Assembly: GCA_963966185.1 (NCBI GenBank)
Contig: CAWZYM010000277.1
Coordinates: 62,001 to 126,000 of the forward strand
Direction of reading: 5' to 3'
Length of the DNA: 64,000 nucleotides
Source: Rhabditoides inermis
Taxonomy: Eukaryota; Nematoda; Chromadorea; Rhabditida; Rhabditidae
Of the stretch, positions 35,861 to 48,000 are shown in pieces. Both the position numbers and the translations under genes were made by a program. Position 1 is the stretch's first letter; each line of letters opens with the position of its first letter. The notes under the pieces were generated by a model. The model worked only from the letters and a program-made list of their open reading frames with translations, was not told where the DNA came from and made no database searches.

Positions 35861-36306
35861 GCAATGACCCAGAGGTTTGGATATTGCAGCCTGAGAGATC
35901 AACTTCACTAGTTGACCGTTGGAAAATGAGTATCTTCCTTCCGAAATTCAAATGTACAACGCCTTTCTGTCGATTGATATTATTGGTAATAAATCTATCT
36001 CACTGAATAAAAACTATATGTCTCCACTCTTTGCGTTACGTTCAACTCCAGACAAACAAAAACAAGATAAAGATAGAAATTTATCCCTTCAAAAAGCAAA
36101 AAAAAAAACAGATGACCAAACACGAAAACAAACATTGGAAACAATTGCTGGCGGTAAACAAGGCACAGAGACGCGACTCATACAAGAGTTGAGAGATCGA
36201 ATCCATACCGCATGTTGAGTAACCCAAGTCGCACCAATTATAACAGAAAACTCCCTACACTCTACTCCTCTCCTCCTCCTGCTCCTGCTCCTGCTCCTCT
36301 CCCCTC

Positions 36307-36483
36307 CTACCACTGCTCCTGCTCCCTCTTGAGGGTCGCCATCTCGACGAAGCCCGCGTGGCCCGTGCGAGTCTTCATGAGACGCTCGCCCTCGTACACA
36401 CCGTCCCCCTCGCCGATCGAATCGTCAAACTCCACGCCCGCGTACAGACACGAGTAGCCTGAAATGTGGCATGACTCTCTCTC

Positions 36484-36525
<42 letters not shown>

Positions 36526-39500
36526 TCTCTCTCTCCCCTCTCACCCTTGATGGTTCCGACGAATCGGATGATGCCGGCTCGATCCTGCACCCCGTCGTGC
36601 CACACACACCGCTCGCCCACCTCAACGAGTGTGTATTATGTATACTGTATACATAGGGAAATGCCATGTCATAGTCTTACCACCTTTACTGTATGTTTCA
36701 AGTTCACGAAGTATTCAGAATTCTATGTCGCATGTAATACGACGCTATCCAAATCGAATCCCAGAAACCACCCTCTACATGTTTCAAGTACCGCGCATAT
36801 CCCTAGACATGCTGCACGAGTAATGGGTTAAAGGAAAGTACCACTCTAAATTTCATGTCATGGATTCTTTTCGAATATGTAGTATGAACATGTCAAATTT
36901 CGGTGAATACGAAAATGTATTTCTCCATTTACAAAACTGAACTTCACAAAATATTTTTAGTGAACAATGATCCAATGGACTTCAAACGCGTATTTTACCA
37001 GAAAACGAGTTGAGAAAAGTATCTTTTCACTTCTACATGGTTCAGAGAAACTGTGAACAATAGAAATATTCAATAGATATTGAGAATATAAAATAACAAA
37101 CGTGATACCAATCGTCGAAAACGAAACGTGCGACCGACAACTTTTCGTAGTGTATGGGATTGTCCCCGGTCTGCGCGCACACTCCGCGAGTGTGCGCGCA
37201 GAATGGGGACAATCCCATACACTACGAAATTTGCGAACACCTATTTTACATATTCTGTTCATTTTCAGCATACATTATATTTATGAAAAGAGATTGTATT
37301 TTCATATATTTTTACGTGCTAGTAGTAGTTTATTCACAAAATTTAGAGTGGTATGCTCCTTTAAAGGGCATAACACACCTATTTCAAAAAAAAAACATTG
37401 TTAGGCAAAATACTGCCAAATTGAATTTCGAAAAACCAAAATAAATTGCAACCCGCACTCACCTGCAGTCCTCCGAGCATCTCGGCATGCATGGGCTGCG
37501 ACTTGGCCGCACCTCGCACTCCTCCTCGCGCCCCTCCACTGTCCCCGCCGGAACCTCTCACACCCTGTCAGGTGGAGTGAGGGCAGGGCACACTCACTCG
37601 CCCAATCACTCACACAACACCCTCACACATATGGAGAGACGTGTGGTGGACAACGCACCCCTTTCGGTCGAGCTACACTCCGCGCACTCGAGCAGTGTGC
37701 ACCCACTCCATCCACCCTATCCCCCTGCTCCTCCTCCTCCTCCTCCTCCCACCTTCTCCTTCTCCGCCGCCAACTCCGCCACACTGTGCCGCAGACCGCC
37801 AATCTGGCCTTGCAGCTGAAACGAGTTCGAATTTCATTCCATACGTTCCATAATGCTATGAAAACTCAATACCTACTCTAATAAGGCTCGCAACTCAATA
37901 CCGACTCTAATAAGGCTCGCATTTTTATCGTAATAGCCACTTTACACCATATTCCATACACTATAAGTTTCATGGGTAAATCAATTCACATCATAACCAT
38001 GGACAAAGGACAAATGATACCCCCAAGTAGGTCCACACCAATGAAACCCGAAAAGAAGAACTGTCTTGAAAGTAATGATTTGAAGTGAGTGTACTTACAC
38101 TCTGACGTTCGATGTTGTGTCAACATCGAAATTCAGAGTGCACAGTCCTTTTAGAGAATGTTATAGTTCTATGCTCGCAATAAGTTGCGCGCAGTGGGGA
38201 AGACGGAGAGTCAGCTCTCGACAATACCATGCAAAACAAGAAAGGCAGACGGTTATGGCACCGTATTTCGAACTGCAAGCGAGGTATATCGAAAACTATC
38301 GCTTTGGCGCCGAGTATACTTGAACACTCGAATAAAACTCGAATAACTGAACAACTGAACGTACATCATACACCTCAAAACAAATAAAAACGCTCCTCAC
38401 ACATGGTCATGCAACATATCGGTACCCATCACGTTAATGTAGAAATGAACTAGCACACATACCTGCGCCTTGACCTGGCTGACCTCCTTGAGCCACGGAC
38501 GCGCCTTCATCTTCTCCTCCAGATCCTCCACCATTGCCTCCACCTGCAAGGGAAAGGAGATTCAGACATATGTACGCCTTACAAGGATCCAAGGGAGAGA
38601 GGGTGAGAGAGAGGGAGAGGGAGAGAGAGAGGGAGAGGGAGAGAGAGAGGGAGAGAGAGGGAGAGAGAGAGAGGGAGAGAGAGAGAGGGAGAGAGAGAGA
38701 GGGAGAGAGAGGGAGAGAGAGATGTCCTCCCCCACCTTGTCGACCCGCTCGTCGCTCGCCTTGCCCGCCACCGCCGTCTCCAGTCTGTCCACTCGCGACA
38801 CACAACCACGCACCGACTTACCCAACTGAAAAGGGGAAATCGTATTTAGACGCAAAATCGTAATCACTGGTTTGGCTTGAAAAAAAAACGAAACATGTCG
38901 CATTGTATTTCGCACAACCATCAAAAACATGCAGGAAAATGCCAATCGTAATCAGAAAAAGAAGCATTGATTGTCGTTCGTTTTGTGAAACATGTTCAAA
39001 ATACGTTTCGCGCATTCGACAAGAACAGTTACGCGAATGTCATGTGCAATCTTGGCATGACAATCCATGTCCACTCGCCCCACCTTGTCGCACTCGTCGG
39101 CCACCGCCTCGCCGGCCTTCTCCAGCTCCTCCTTCTCCCTCTCCCTCCGCTCCCGCTCCTCCACCGCCTTCTTCGTCTCCTGCTCCACCGCGAACACCCG
39201 CTTCGTCAGAATCGTCAGGCGGTAGTCCGCCTCGCGAGTCTGAAACAATGTGCATGCATCATTGGAATCGCACGAGTAAAATCTCTGAACATTCATCACC
39301 ATTTATAGTAAAAAGTGAACGAAAGAAGAATAGCAGTTCTAAACATAGCCAAGCTACGACTTACATGCTGAAAAAGAATGCTATCATCAGACATGCGAGC
39401 ATCGCCAACGCACCTTCTCCTTGAGCCAGTTGAGTCCGGTGAGCGGGGGCTCGTTGCCGTTGCTCTTGTCGCTGCCGCTGGGACTCGTCAGCGTCTTGCT

Positions 39501-41389
39501 GCTCCCGCTCCCTCCCCCACCTCCTCCTCCCACGGACAGCGCCGGGGACGACGCCTCCGACTGAAACCACACAACGTACGGAACTGACAATCACGGTGAG
39601 GATAAACATTCGAGAGCTTTAGCGTTCGTGATGCATTGCATATATAAATACTACAACGAATAACCTTCGATTGTATGTTTCAATGTCTCTACATTTGTAG
39701 GTTCCACAATTCCTATTAATTACGATATCGTTGGGCGCCAATCACCTTTCAAATATACAATACCTTCAACAATATGTTTCCATCACTAAACGTATAAACT
39801 TAACGTAGCAGTAATGGGTGCAAGTCGATATGTCTATCACAACCACACCGACCTTACTCCTAACCAGCATTCCTTTGATTTCATGTTTCAACGACAATAC
39901 AACTGTAGGTTCACCAAACCCTATCAGTAGCAAGAGAGTTTCACGAACACAGCTAACCGTACTCCCTTTCGCCGGTTCACCAATCCCTTCAATAACGCTA
40001 ACATTTCACGGACACCACTGACCATCCTCCTTACCACCTCCTTTTAATTCCATGTTTCAATGACTATACAACGATAGGTTCACCAATTCCTAGCAATAAC
40101 TACTTTTCACGAACGCTTCCTCCTCATACCACACTGACCATCCTCCCCTCAGCTTCGCATCATCAGCAGATAATATCAATTCACATTAATAACACTACAG
40201 TAGACAAACACCCCTAACCGTCCTCGTGTCGCCTTCCAGCTCAAAATTTACAGCGCTAAACACATATACGCAACGCATTTTTGGATATCTGACTACATTT
40301 CTAGTTCTATCACAACCACACCGACCTTCCTCCTCTCTCCCTCCAGCTCTGCCCGTGTCGGTCGAGCAGCGAGCTCTTCCCGCAGCCGGCGCACCTCCGT
40401 CTCCAGCGCCGACACACGTGCCTGAACCATCGTGTTTATCACTTATCAGTCTGACATCAATATATCATATACATCATGAGTGATAAGAACCACAGTCTAT
40501 ATGTTAGCATGTATCATGTATTACTGGACCCGGATATGGTAGCACACACCGTCATCATCCATATCGTGACATTACTCCTCAGTCAGGGTCAAAGATGAAT
40601 CCAAATCGTTATGCCTTCTCATTAAGATCACTTACATAACACCACCTTTTCTACATGCCATTTGTGTAATGTGAACAGACATTCATAACAACATACTAGT
40701 CTAGATCATCTCATCTTGATCATCTCCATTGCGCCTACTATACTGCATGTGATGTTAGAGCGAATTGGAACATACATCAACCACGTACTCGGATTGCAGC
40801 CACCCAACCTTTTCAATCGCCTCCTTCTGCTCGTTGATCTCGGACTGTTCGGTGAGCAGCAACACCAGCGACTCCAGGCGGTGCACCTTCTCCACCTGAA
40901 CCACCTTCATTACGTTGATCCTCGAGGTATGGTCAGCCTCTGCGAAACACACTTTGAACAGACTGGACGCTACTTTACAATCACACATCACAAACGCGGT
41001 AGGTAGACCACGTGTTGGTAGACCCCGCCTCGACCCACCTGACCGTTGCCCTTGACCGCGAGGAAGGGATTGGCGCGGCCGTTCGTGGCCACCAACTCAC
41101 CTACAACCACACCACCGGCTCAGGCATAATAGGCAGAGGAGAGGGGGAGGGACTGACCGATCGTGTGCAGGAAGATCTTCTCGCCGTTGCACACGCAGCG
41201 CACGAGCAGCGTGGACGGGAGCAGCGACTCGCGCCACCACTTCAACATGTCCTCCTCGCGGAACGGACCACTGCAATAGAGCATTGCTAATCGTCGACTA
41301 ATACACATTTGCAATGAAATCACTCTTGTCAAAGTAAAATGTGCTCACAATTCATCCAGATCGGTGGCGGTTCGATAGAAGAACTCCAT
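36307..41389 (-). CDS. gene A: GYF-like domain, coiled-coil linker and CAP-Gly-like domain
   Basis: ATG at 41,389; stop at 36,307-36,309. N-terminal GYF-like domain in three exons: 41,349-41,389 (MEFFYRTATDLDE), 41,158-41,270 (GPFREEDMLKWWRES, then LLVRCVCNGEKIF) and 41,039-41,100 (TNGRANPFLAVKG). Middle exons encode heptad-like pieces: VEKVHRLESLVLLL (about 40,890), ARVSALETEVRRLREEL (about 40,420), TREADYRLTILTKRVFAVEQ (about 39,240), RVDRLETAVAG (about 38,800), EAMVEDLEEKMK (about 38,540), with Gly/Ser-rich stretches (about 39,500 and 37,530). The C-terminal CAP-Gly-like exons are VGERCVW, IIRFVGTIKG (about 36,550-36,620) and YAGVEFDDSIGEGDG, HAGFV (36,307-36,460). GYF domains bind proline-rich peptides; the signature Gly-Tyr-Phe is not kept here. 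Middle exon borders are approximate. It is convergent with copy 3. Confidence 0.65.
37144..37228. repeat. 85-bp near-perfect hairpin
   Basis: 24-bp outer arms (starting TTCGTAGTGTATGGGATTG) and 14-bp inner arms (CTGCGCGCACACTC / GAGTGTGCGCGCAG), separated by a symmetrical 3x3 mismatch and closed by a CGC loop. It sits in an intron of gene A. Its length and structure fit a tiny foldback element or a small-RNA hairpin; no other copy is seen in this window. Confidence 0.95.
38593..38720. repeat. (GAGGGA/GA)n purine tract in a gene A intron
   Basis: Imperfect GA/GAGGGA repeats over about 130 bp between two coiled-coil exons of gene A. The long Ser/Leu and Arg/Glu frames through it are artefacts. 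Confidence 0.9.
39660..40130. repeat. diverged intronic repeat in gene A
   Basis: Three related words, ATGTTTCAATGTCTCTACA (about 39,676), a second with TTTCAACGACAATACAAC (about 39,889) and a third with TTTCAATGACTATACAAC (about 40,054), are each followed by TAGGTTC and a CCAA/CACAA block. Spacing is irregular (about 210 and 165 bp), so this is an old degenerate tandem repeat inside one intron. Confidence 0.6.
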
Positions 41390-41737
41390 ACGAACCTGAA
41401 ACCAGCGCCACGTGATCACACTCACACAACTAATACGAGACAACGGTCGAAAATGACAGAACACGGCGCGAGCACAAAGCACGGCACAGAATTGTGCACA
41501 AGTCGGCAAATATCAGACACACCACGTGGCGCACAACGCCGGATATATTTCATTCAATTTGAAAACTGATTTGTAAAATATATTTCACGGTTAAAAACCG
41601 GTTACAATATCGAATAATATGCACAGGTAACAAAAACTCTTTATGTCAACAACAAAACTCTATAACAAACAACCAATATTCACAGAAACAATAACCAACG
41701 TAGTCCGTTGAACGAATAATTTCCACTCCTTTTCTGT

Positions 41738-41861
41738 CTACTCGTTCTCCCACCCCAGCTTCTCCCTCTTCTCCGCCAGATCCTCCGCCAACACGATGGC
41801 CGTCGACCAGTAGTTCACATCGTCCGACGTGTACCCCGGACCGTCACGAGTGCGCAGCTGG

Positions 41862-41911
<50 letters not shown>

Positions 41912-43663
41912 CCCCCCTCTCTCTCTCTCTCTCCATCTCTCTCTTCCACCCACATTCCTCACGTGCTCCACACTGATGGCATGGACGAGTGTCTGGGCGG
42001 CCGTGCCGAACACCAGCGCCTCCTCCTCGCACTCGACGCAATCCATCTAAAGCACCGCGATGTTCGCAGGGAAAAGGCGACTGTCAACTGGAAGCAGAAG
42101 AAGGCTGCTCAACCAGGCAGACCTTACAAAGAGTGGGGAGACGACTTCACGGACGCTATGCAACTTTCGAAGAAGAACTGTGCAAAGAAGGAATGGCGAC
42201 GCATCGTCACCGAAGACCGCCGACTATGGACTGATCTATTCTTCCAGCGTTAGTCGAACACCCCTACATGCACAATGAAAATGCGATTCTGGATAAATAT
42301 TCGATTTTGATTTGATTTATAAAACATTTTGAATTCACAATCACCCTGTCTTCCATGATCGTGTTGAGAGCGTCGTCCGTGCCGGCGCGTCGCATGCTCC
42401 ACCTAAGAGGGTCTCTCTCTCTCTTTCTCTCTCCCTCCCTCCCTTTCTCTCTCCACACTCACCGTGCGCGGAGCTTCTGCATCGCCTGGTTCAGCTCACA
42501 CGCGTCGTCCTTCCACTCCTCCTCTGAACAGAGATATTTGCGTAAACCAACTTAGGTCTGATTACGAGTCGAGAAAATGTTTGCGATTCCACATACGTTA
42601 TTACACATTCTACATTCTCCAGTTTCCCCATAATGCACCCACGCGCATCCTCATCCGCATCTATGAGCGGGTCGCGGAGGGAGAGGCGGCTGAGTAGGCG
42701 AAGCCGCGCCTCCAACACAGCCACCGAGTCGAGCAGCTCAACGAGAACAACTTCCAACAACAACCACTCACAGCATCACACTAAATGCTGTCACCGCTCA
42801 GAGTCTCAAACTCTCACAATATTGTCCATCTCCATGACATCATCCCACTCCTCTGTCGTCACTGCCTTCTGACCCTGCTTCTTCACATTCATTCCGTCCA
42901 CCCGTGCGCGCAGCTCCCGCACCACCGAAGTCAGCTCATCGACACGAATCTGGATAGCTCCAATACATAGGTTCTACTACACAATGATATCCTCCAACAT
43001 TTCCGTCCCTTGCGTAGTCGTAGTGAGGACAGTATGCTCAAAGCCTCCGCTGTCCGCCCATCACTTACACTGTTGCGCGCCTCCATTACATCACATTCTT
43101 TCGTCATCACTGCCTTCTGTCCCTGCTTTTTCGCATTCACGTCCATCTCTAGAACCTTCGTACGCAGCTCCCGCACCAGCGACGCCACCTCGTTGAAACG
43201 AGTCTGAAAAGATGGTGTCCAGCCCAGCACTACTCTCTCATCCACTCACTTGATCCTCCACCCGCCGCGTCTCCATCGCTTCCACCCTCGTCTGTAGCTC
43301 CATCACAACACAGTCCGACTCCGCAGCCAACTTCTGAAATCGTGTCACTGAATCAAATCAATAATCAAAATCAAATCAAACAATCATTTAAGCATTTGAT
43401 CAAGTCAAGTCACCGAATCAAGCAACATGGACATGTGTGAAACGAAATGACTCATAACCTAGGAGCACGGAGGTCCTTCCTTCCACCCACCTTCTTCTTG
43501 TTCAACTCCTTCTCCATCCCGTCCAGTCTCATCGACATCTGACGAATCAGCGACTCCAGGCCAGCCGAGCGCTCCTCAATCACAACAGTAGGCTCTCTCT
43601 CTTTCTCTCTCGCTCTCGCTCTCTCTCTGTCTCTATGTCTCTCTGTCTCTCTCTCTCTGTCTC

Positions 43664-43705
<42 letters not shown>

Positions 43706-44206
43706 AAACATCTTCGACCTGCTTTTTCTCACGTCGCCTGCATGTGCGCAGAATGTACAGAAGAAATGCCGACTCACTTTCTCCTCCTTACACCTCCGCT
43801 CGAGCTGCTCCACAAGTGATGTCAGTGACTCCACAGTATGTCCAATAGTGTCCTCCTGTCAAGTGCACAAGTGATAAGGAATATCGATAACAAGCATCTT
43901 CCCACCTTCTCCTCTTTCCTCTTCTGCTCCAACTGCTCCACCCTCTCCGTCAGCCGACGCAGCTCCTCCTCCATCTTCTGCTCCTTCTCCTGCTCCACCC
44001 ATAGGAAAGGGTTCTCGCGACCGTTGCGAGACACGAGACTGGCTGAAAGTGAAGATAGTTCCATACTCAAGAGCAAAACTCACCAACAGTCTCCTCATAC
44101 ACCACTGCCGCGTCCTTGCGACACTGCACGAGAAGAGAAGAGGGCAGGCGGGACTCGCGCCACCAGCACAGCACGTCCAACTCGGCGTAGGGACCACTGC
44201 ACAGAC

Positions 44207-44254
<48 letters not shown>

Positions 44255-44298
44255 ACTCACTGCTTCTCTCCCGCCGGACTCGTGTAGTAAAACTCCAT
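41738..44298 (-). CDS. gene B: GYF-like domain, coiled coil and U1-type C2H2 finger
   Basis: ATG at 44,298; stop at 41,738-41,740. GYF-like exons: 44,261-44,298 (MEFYYTSPAGEK), 44,084-44,196 (GPYAELDVLCWWRES, then LLVQCRKDAAVVY) and an exon starting at 44,042 (SLVSRNGRENPFLWVEQEK), which runs into a coiled coil RRLTERVEQLEQKRKEEK. More heptad exons follow: LVEQLERRCKEEK (about 43,800), GLESLIRQMSMRLDGMEKEL (about 43,530), VMELQTRVEAMETRRVEDQ (about 43,290), LVRELRTKVLEMDVNAKKQ (about 43,160) and VVRELRARVDGMNVKKQ (about 42,900). Then come an exon with WSMRRAGTDDALN (about 42,400), a C-x2-C-x15-H-x5-H finger (CVEC ... HAISVEH, about 41,957-42,046) and a C-terminal exon with GPGYTSDDVNYW. U1-type fingers often bind structured RNA or protein. 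The C-terminal half matches gene E exon by exon, and differs completely from the CAP-Gly ends of A, C and D. Confidence 0.62.
41866..41935. repeat. (CT)n tract before the last exon of gene B
   Basis: (CT)n with a C8 interruption, in the intron just before the C-terminal exon. A (CT)n tract is found in the same intron of paralog E (54,836-54,871). Confidence 0.9.
42055..42330 (+). mobile_element. 3' fragment of a LINE in a gene B intron
   Basis: A plus-strand frame ending at 42,252 reads RPYKEWGDDFTDAMQ, KEWRRIVTEDRRLWTDLF. This is the typical C-terminal R-P-x-x-x-W-x-DD ... W-x-x-x-x-x-DR-x-x-W block found after the reverse transcriptase in RTE/Jockey-type LINEs. It is followed by an AT-rich tail with TTGATTTGATTT. 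Antisense to gene B. Confidence 0.5.
43593..43700. repeat. (CT)n/(CTGT)n tract in gene B
   Basis: Imperfect CT and CTGT repeats between two coiled-coil exons of gene B. Confidence 0.9.
44212..44250. repeat. (CT)n tract in intron 1 of gene B
   Basis: About 20 CT units between exon 1 (MEFYY) and exon 2 (GPY). Gene C has a longer (CT)n in the same intron. Confidence 0.95.
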
Positions 44299-44479
44299 CT
44301 GAACACAATTATCGAAATGTGAGAGCTAGAATATTCAGATACCGCATGGTAGTCACAACCAATAAGTGAACACACAACACAACTCACGAATACAAAACTA
44401 TTTATTATTTATAAAACAATACAAATTTACAAACACCTAAAAACAATAACAATAACAACAAGTAATCACGATTACATGT

Positions 44480-44984
44480 CTACACCCTGATCAGCTCTTC
44501 CAGTGGGAGGAATGCGGCGTGTCCCGGCCGGGTGCGCATCACCCTCTGTCCCGCCCACTCGCCCGAGCCCATCCCCACCTTGTCGTCAAACTCCACACCG
44601 GCACACTTCTGCTCGAGACCTGTGGCGGATAGATGGATGAGTAATTTTTTTATTGTTAGTTTATCTCACCACTCATAGAGAGTGACAAGGATATAGCCGT
44701 ACCAATTGTTCTATAGCCGAAAACAAGACAGTAAATAATAAAGATGACGAAAACACACTACCAACGCTATACCGTAGTATCATTCACACGAATCGAATGG
44801 TGGCGAGGTAGCGCGGCTCGCCCCACGCACAACGATCGCCCACCTGCACGGGCACAGTGAGAGAGACGTAAGACGTTATGACGTAAGACGAGACGCAAGA
44901 CGTAAGACGTGACGTATGCACGTAAAATGTAATAGCTAACAAGTAAGCACGTTATACAGTAATTAGAAAACAAATGAAAAGGGG

Positions 44985-45043
<59 letters not shown>

Positions 45044-48000
45044 GGTAAACATGGTTTCGACTCCTGTGAACATGGTTTCGACTCCTGTGATGAGATAGTC
45101 AGACAGTTTCGACATGAGTGTCTATGATATACAAACAGTAACTAATAAGGTTACTAAACCGAACAAACGACGAACAAAAGAAAATGTTCAACATCTTTCT
45201 TTTGTTCGTCGCGCGGGGCGGTCGACTGGCTGCAATGAAGGACGACGAAGACGGTGTGGATTATAAGACCAAATATTATGACACGCTGGCTGAGCTGAAC
45301 GCTGTGAAGAAGCTCGTGAGCAAGCAGGAGGACACTATGAAGATCATGGCGGAGACGGTGGCTGAGCAGGCGCGCACCATCTTCATGTACACGGAGACAG
45401 ACAAGGAGAAGATTCGACAGATCGAGGAGCAGATTGAGGGTCGCCACAACATCATCCTCAACAAGCTGGCGGAGATGATCGGAGGAGGAGGAGGAGGAGG
45501 AGGAGGAGGAGAAGGGGTTACTGTACCTACCGTACCCCAGATGACATTTGCGAGAGCGGCGGCTGGAAATGTGGTGAAATCGAAGACGAATGGGCTGGTG
45601 GCCGAGAACCGAATCAGAAAGGATTACAACCTGGAGGATCCGGACGTGGTGATGCGGCTGGTGCCGCGCGACTCGGAGTGGGAGCAGTTCGTGGCGAGCG
45701 GAGGACGGGACGAGGAGAGAAAGAAGGAGGGCAGGGACAAGCGTCTCGTGATTGTGTCGCGGAAGGAAGACAAGGAGGAGACATCGGAGAAGCTGCTGGA
45801 GATGGCGCACGGGGCGATGGAGAAGAGCGGGCTGCCGACTGGACTCATTCTGAAGGCGGTGCGATCCCCAGAGACAAGGACGAACATGCTGGACGCGCGT
45901 CCCATCAAGATTCACCTGAGGGACGACATCACGGACGAGCAGAAACAGATGGTGCGATTCGCGCTGGGGCGTGCTGCAATTGGAGTGTTCTGCCGCGACG
46001 ACATGGGCTGGATGGAGCGTCGCCGATCCTTCCAACTCAGGCAGTTTGTCAACCAGATCAATGATCAGACCCTGTTCCAGAAGTACGCGGTGCGAGGCCT
46101 GGCGGTCGTGGCGACGACTGCTCGTTGGCGCTCCTTTCCAGGCGGACGGACTGGTCGCGGACGCACCGACACTTCTGGCCTTGGAGGAGGGAACACGACC
46201 GGTGGGGAAGGTGCTAAACCTGTAGCGACGGTCGCAAACCTTCAATGAGCGAGCAAAGACCTCTATTTCCTAGGCTATTCTACAGTAATCTCAGATCTCT
46301 ATCTAATTCAAAATTTATATATATATATTTCTGATTTAATTCTCGAAACACCAACTATATGCACTTTTACGGAGATATGGATTTCTGATGAAAGTTCTGT
46401 ACCTGTTTTTCCCAACTCTATATCGTACCCAGTTTGTCGTTCCAATAAGCGGGGAGGAGGTGCTTTAGTAGTGGTCCCATCCAAATTTGGTTCTTGTTTG
46501 ATAGGCAAAGAGAGTTGTGTTGAGTTTGACGCTGTGGCAGTGTTAGTTACATTTCCATCGGGTGAACATACAATTATTTGTGCAGTATATCGTCCACCTA
46601 ATTCTCCTACGACGTTCATGACTAAGTTCTCGTCGTTTATACAGTCATTAGACGCGCGATGTTCTGTGATTGTATCTGGCGATTTCAATTTTCCAAGTAT
46701 TCAGTGGGACACACTATCAGCAATAGGCTGTGAACCACAACAGTTCTTGGATTACTGTACTTCACAAGGGTGGTACCAAAGCGTAAGATTCCCTACTAGG
46801 GGTGCTAACACTCTAGACTTGTTGTTGTGCAATGACCCTACACTTCTATATGACACCCATTCTGGTCCTAAATTAAGTGATCATCTTTCAATCATCTCGC
46901 ATATCAGTGTTGGATTGGTTAAAAAGAGCAACAAAAAAAGCACTTATTTAGACTTTAGATCTGCCGACTATAAAGGGATGGAATCTGATCTTAGCAATAT
47001 TGATTGGGTAACACAATTTTCTAGATGTAGCACTATCGATGACAAATATAACTGTTTGATTCAAGTCTTGCAATCTAGTATTGACCTACGCGTTCCAAGA
47101 AAAACAATTCAATCGGAGAAAACATTTCCACCCTGGCTACTATCTATCAGACACCGGTTGCGCAAATTGTACGATCGGCACCGTAAATCAAAGTGTAACG
47201 TAGATCTGATAAATTATCAATCGGCATTCAATGAGTATAGAATTTCCTTGAAAAATTACCAGAGAGAGAGAGGCAGAAACATATATTAGCCACTTCATGT
47301 ACATCACAATATTGGTCTTACATAAAAAGTAAAACCACATCACGTCCTGACATACCATTTATACGTGATAAGGATAGATTGATATCAGATGACTCCGAAC
47401 GTGCTTCTTTGTTTAATAAATACTTTGTAACGGTATTTACTACTGACGATGAAAAACCTTTTGAAGTTAGCTCGAAAACAAATAATTCGCTGCTTGACAT
47501 AGATGTATCTCCACACGTAGTGTATGAATATCTGAGTAGATTTAAGAGAAAGCTATCCTCAGGTCCAGATAACATACCCTCTATTTTACTACAGAGTCTA
47601 GCTTTAGTTCTAGCAGAACCACTCAGTTACATCTTCAGAGAATCTCTAGACACTGGTATTCTGCCCTCTCTTTGGAAACAGTCCATAGTAGTTCCAGTGA
47701 TAAAGAAAGGTGATCCAAGTTTGACTGGTAATTATAGACCAATAAGCCTTACATGCACAACATGCCGTGCTTTTGAAAAAATCATAGTTTTTCATATGCG
47801 AAATCACATGTGGAATTGTAATCTTGTTAACGATAGACAGTTCGGGTTCCTTAATAATCGGTCCACTACATCACAGTTAATGGAGTATGTCAAATACTTG
47901 GTTAAAAAGATTGACTCGAAATTCTCTGTCGACTCTGTATACTTAGATGTATCTAAAGCGTTTGATGTTGTGAATCATAGAAGACTTCTTAAAATCATAG

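Noticed and set aside
45154..46245. 363-codon frame on the minus strand
   Set aside because: Antisense shadow of the LINE ORF1; composition-driven and without known motifs.
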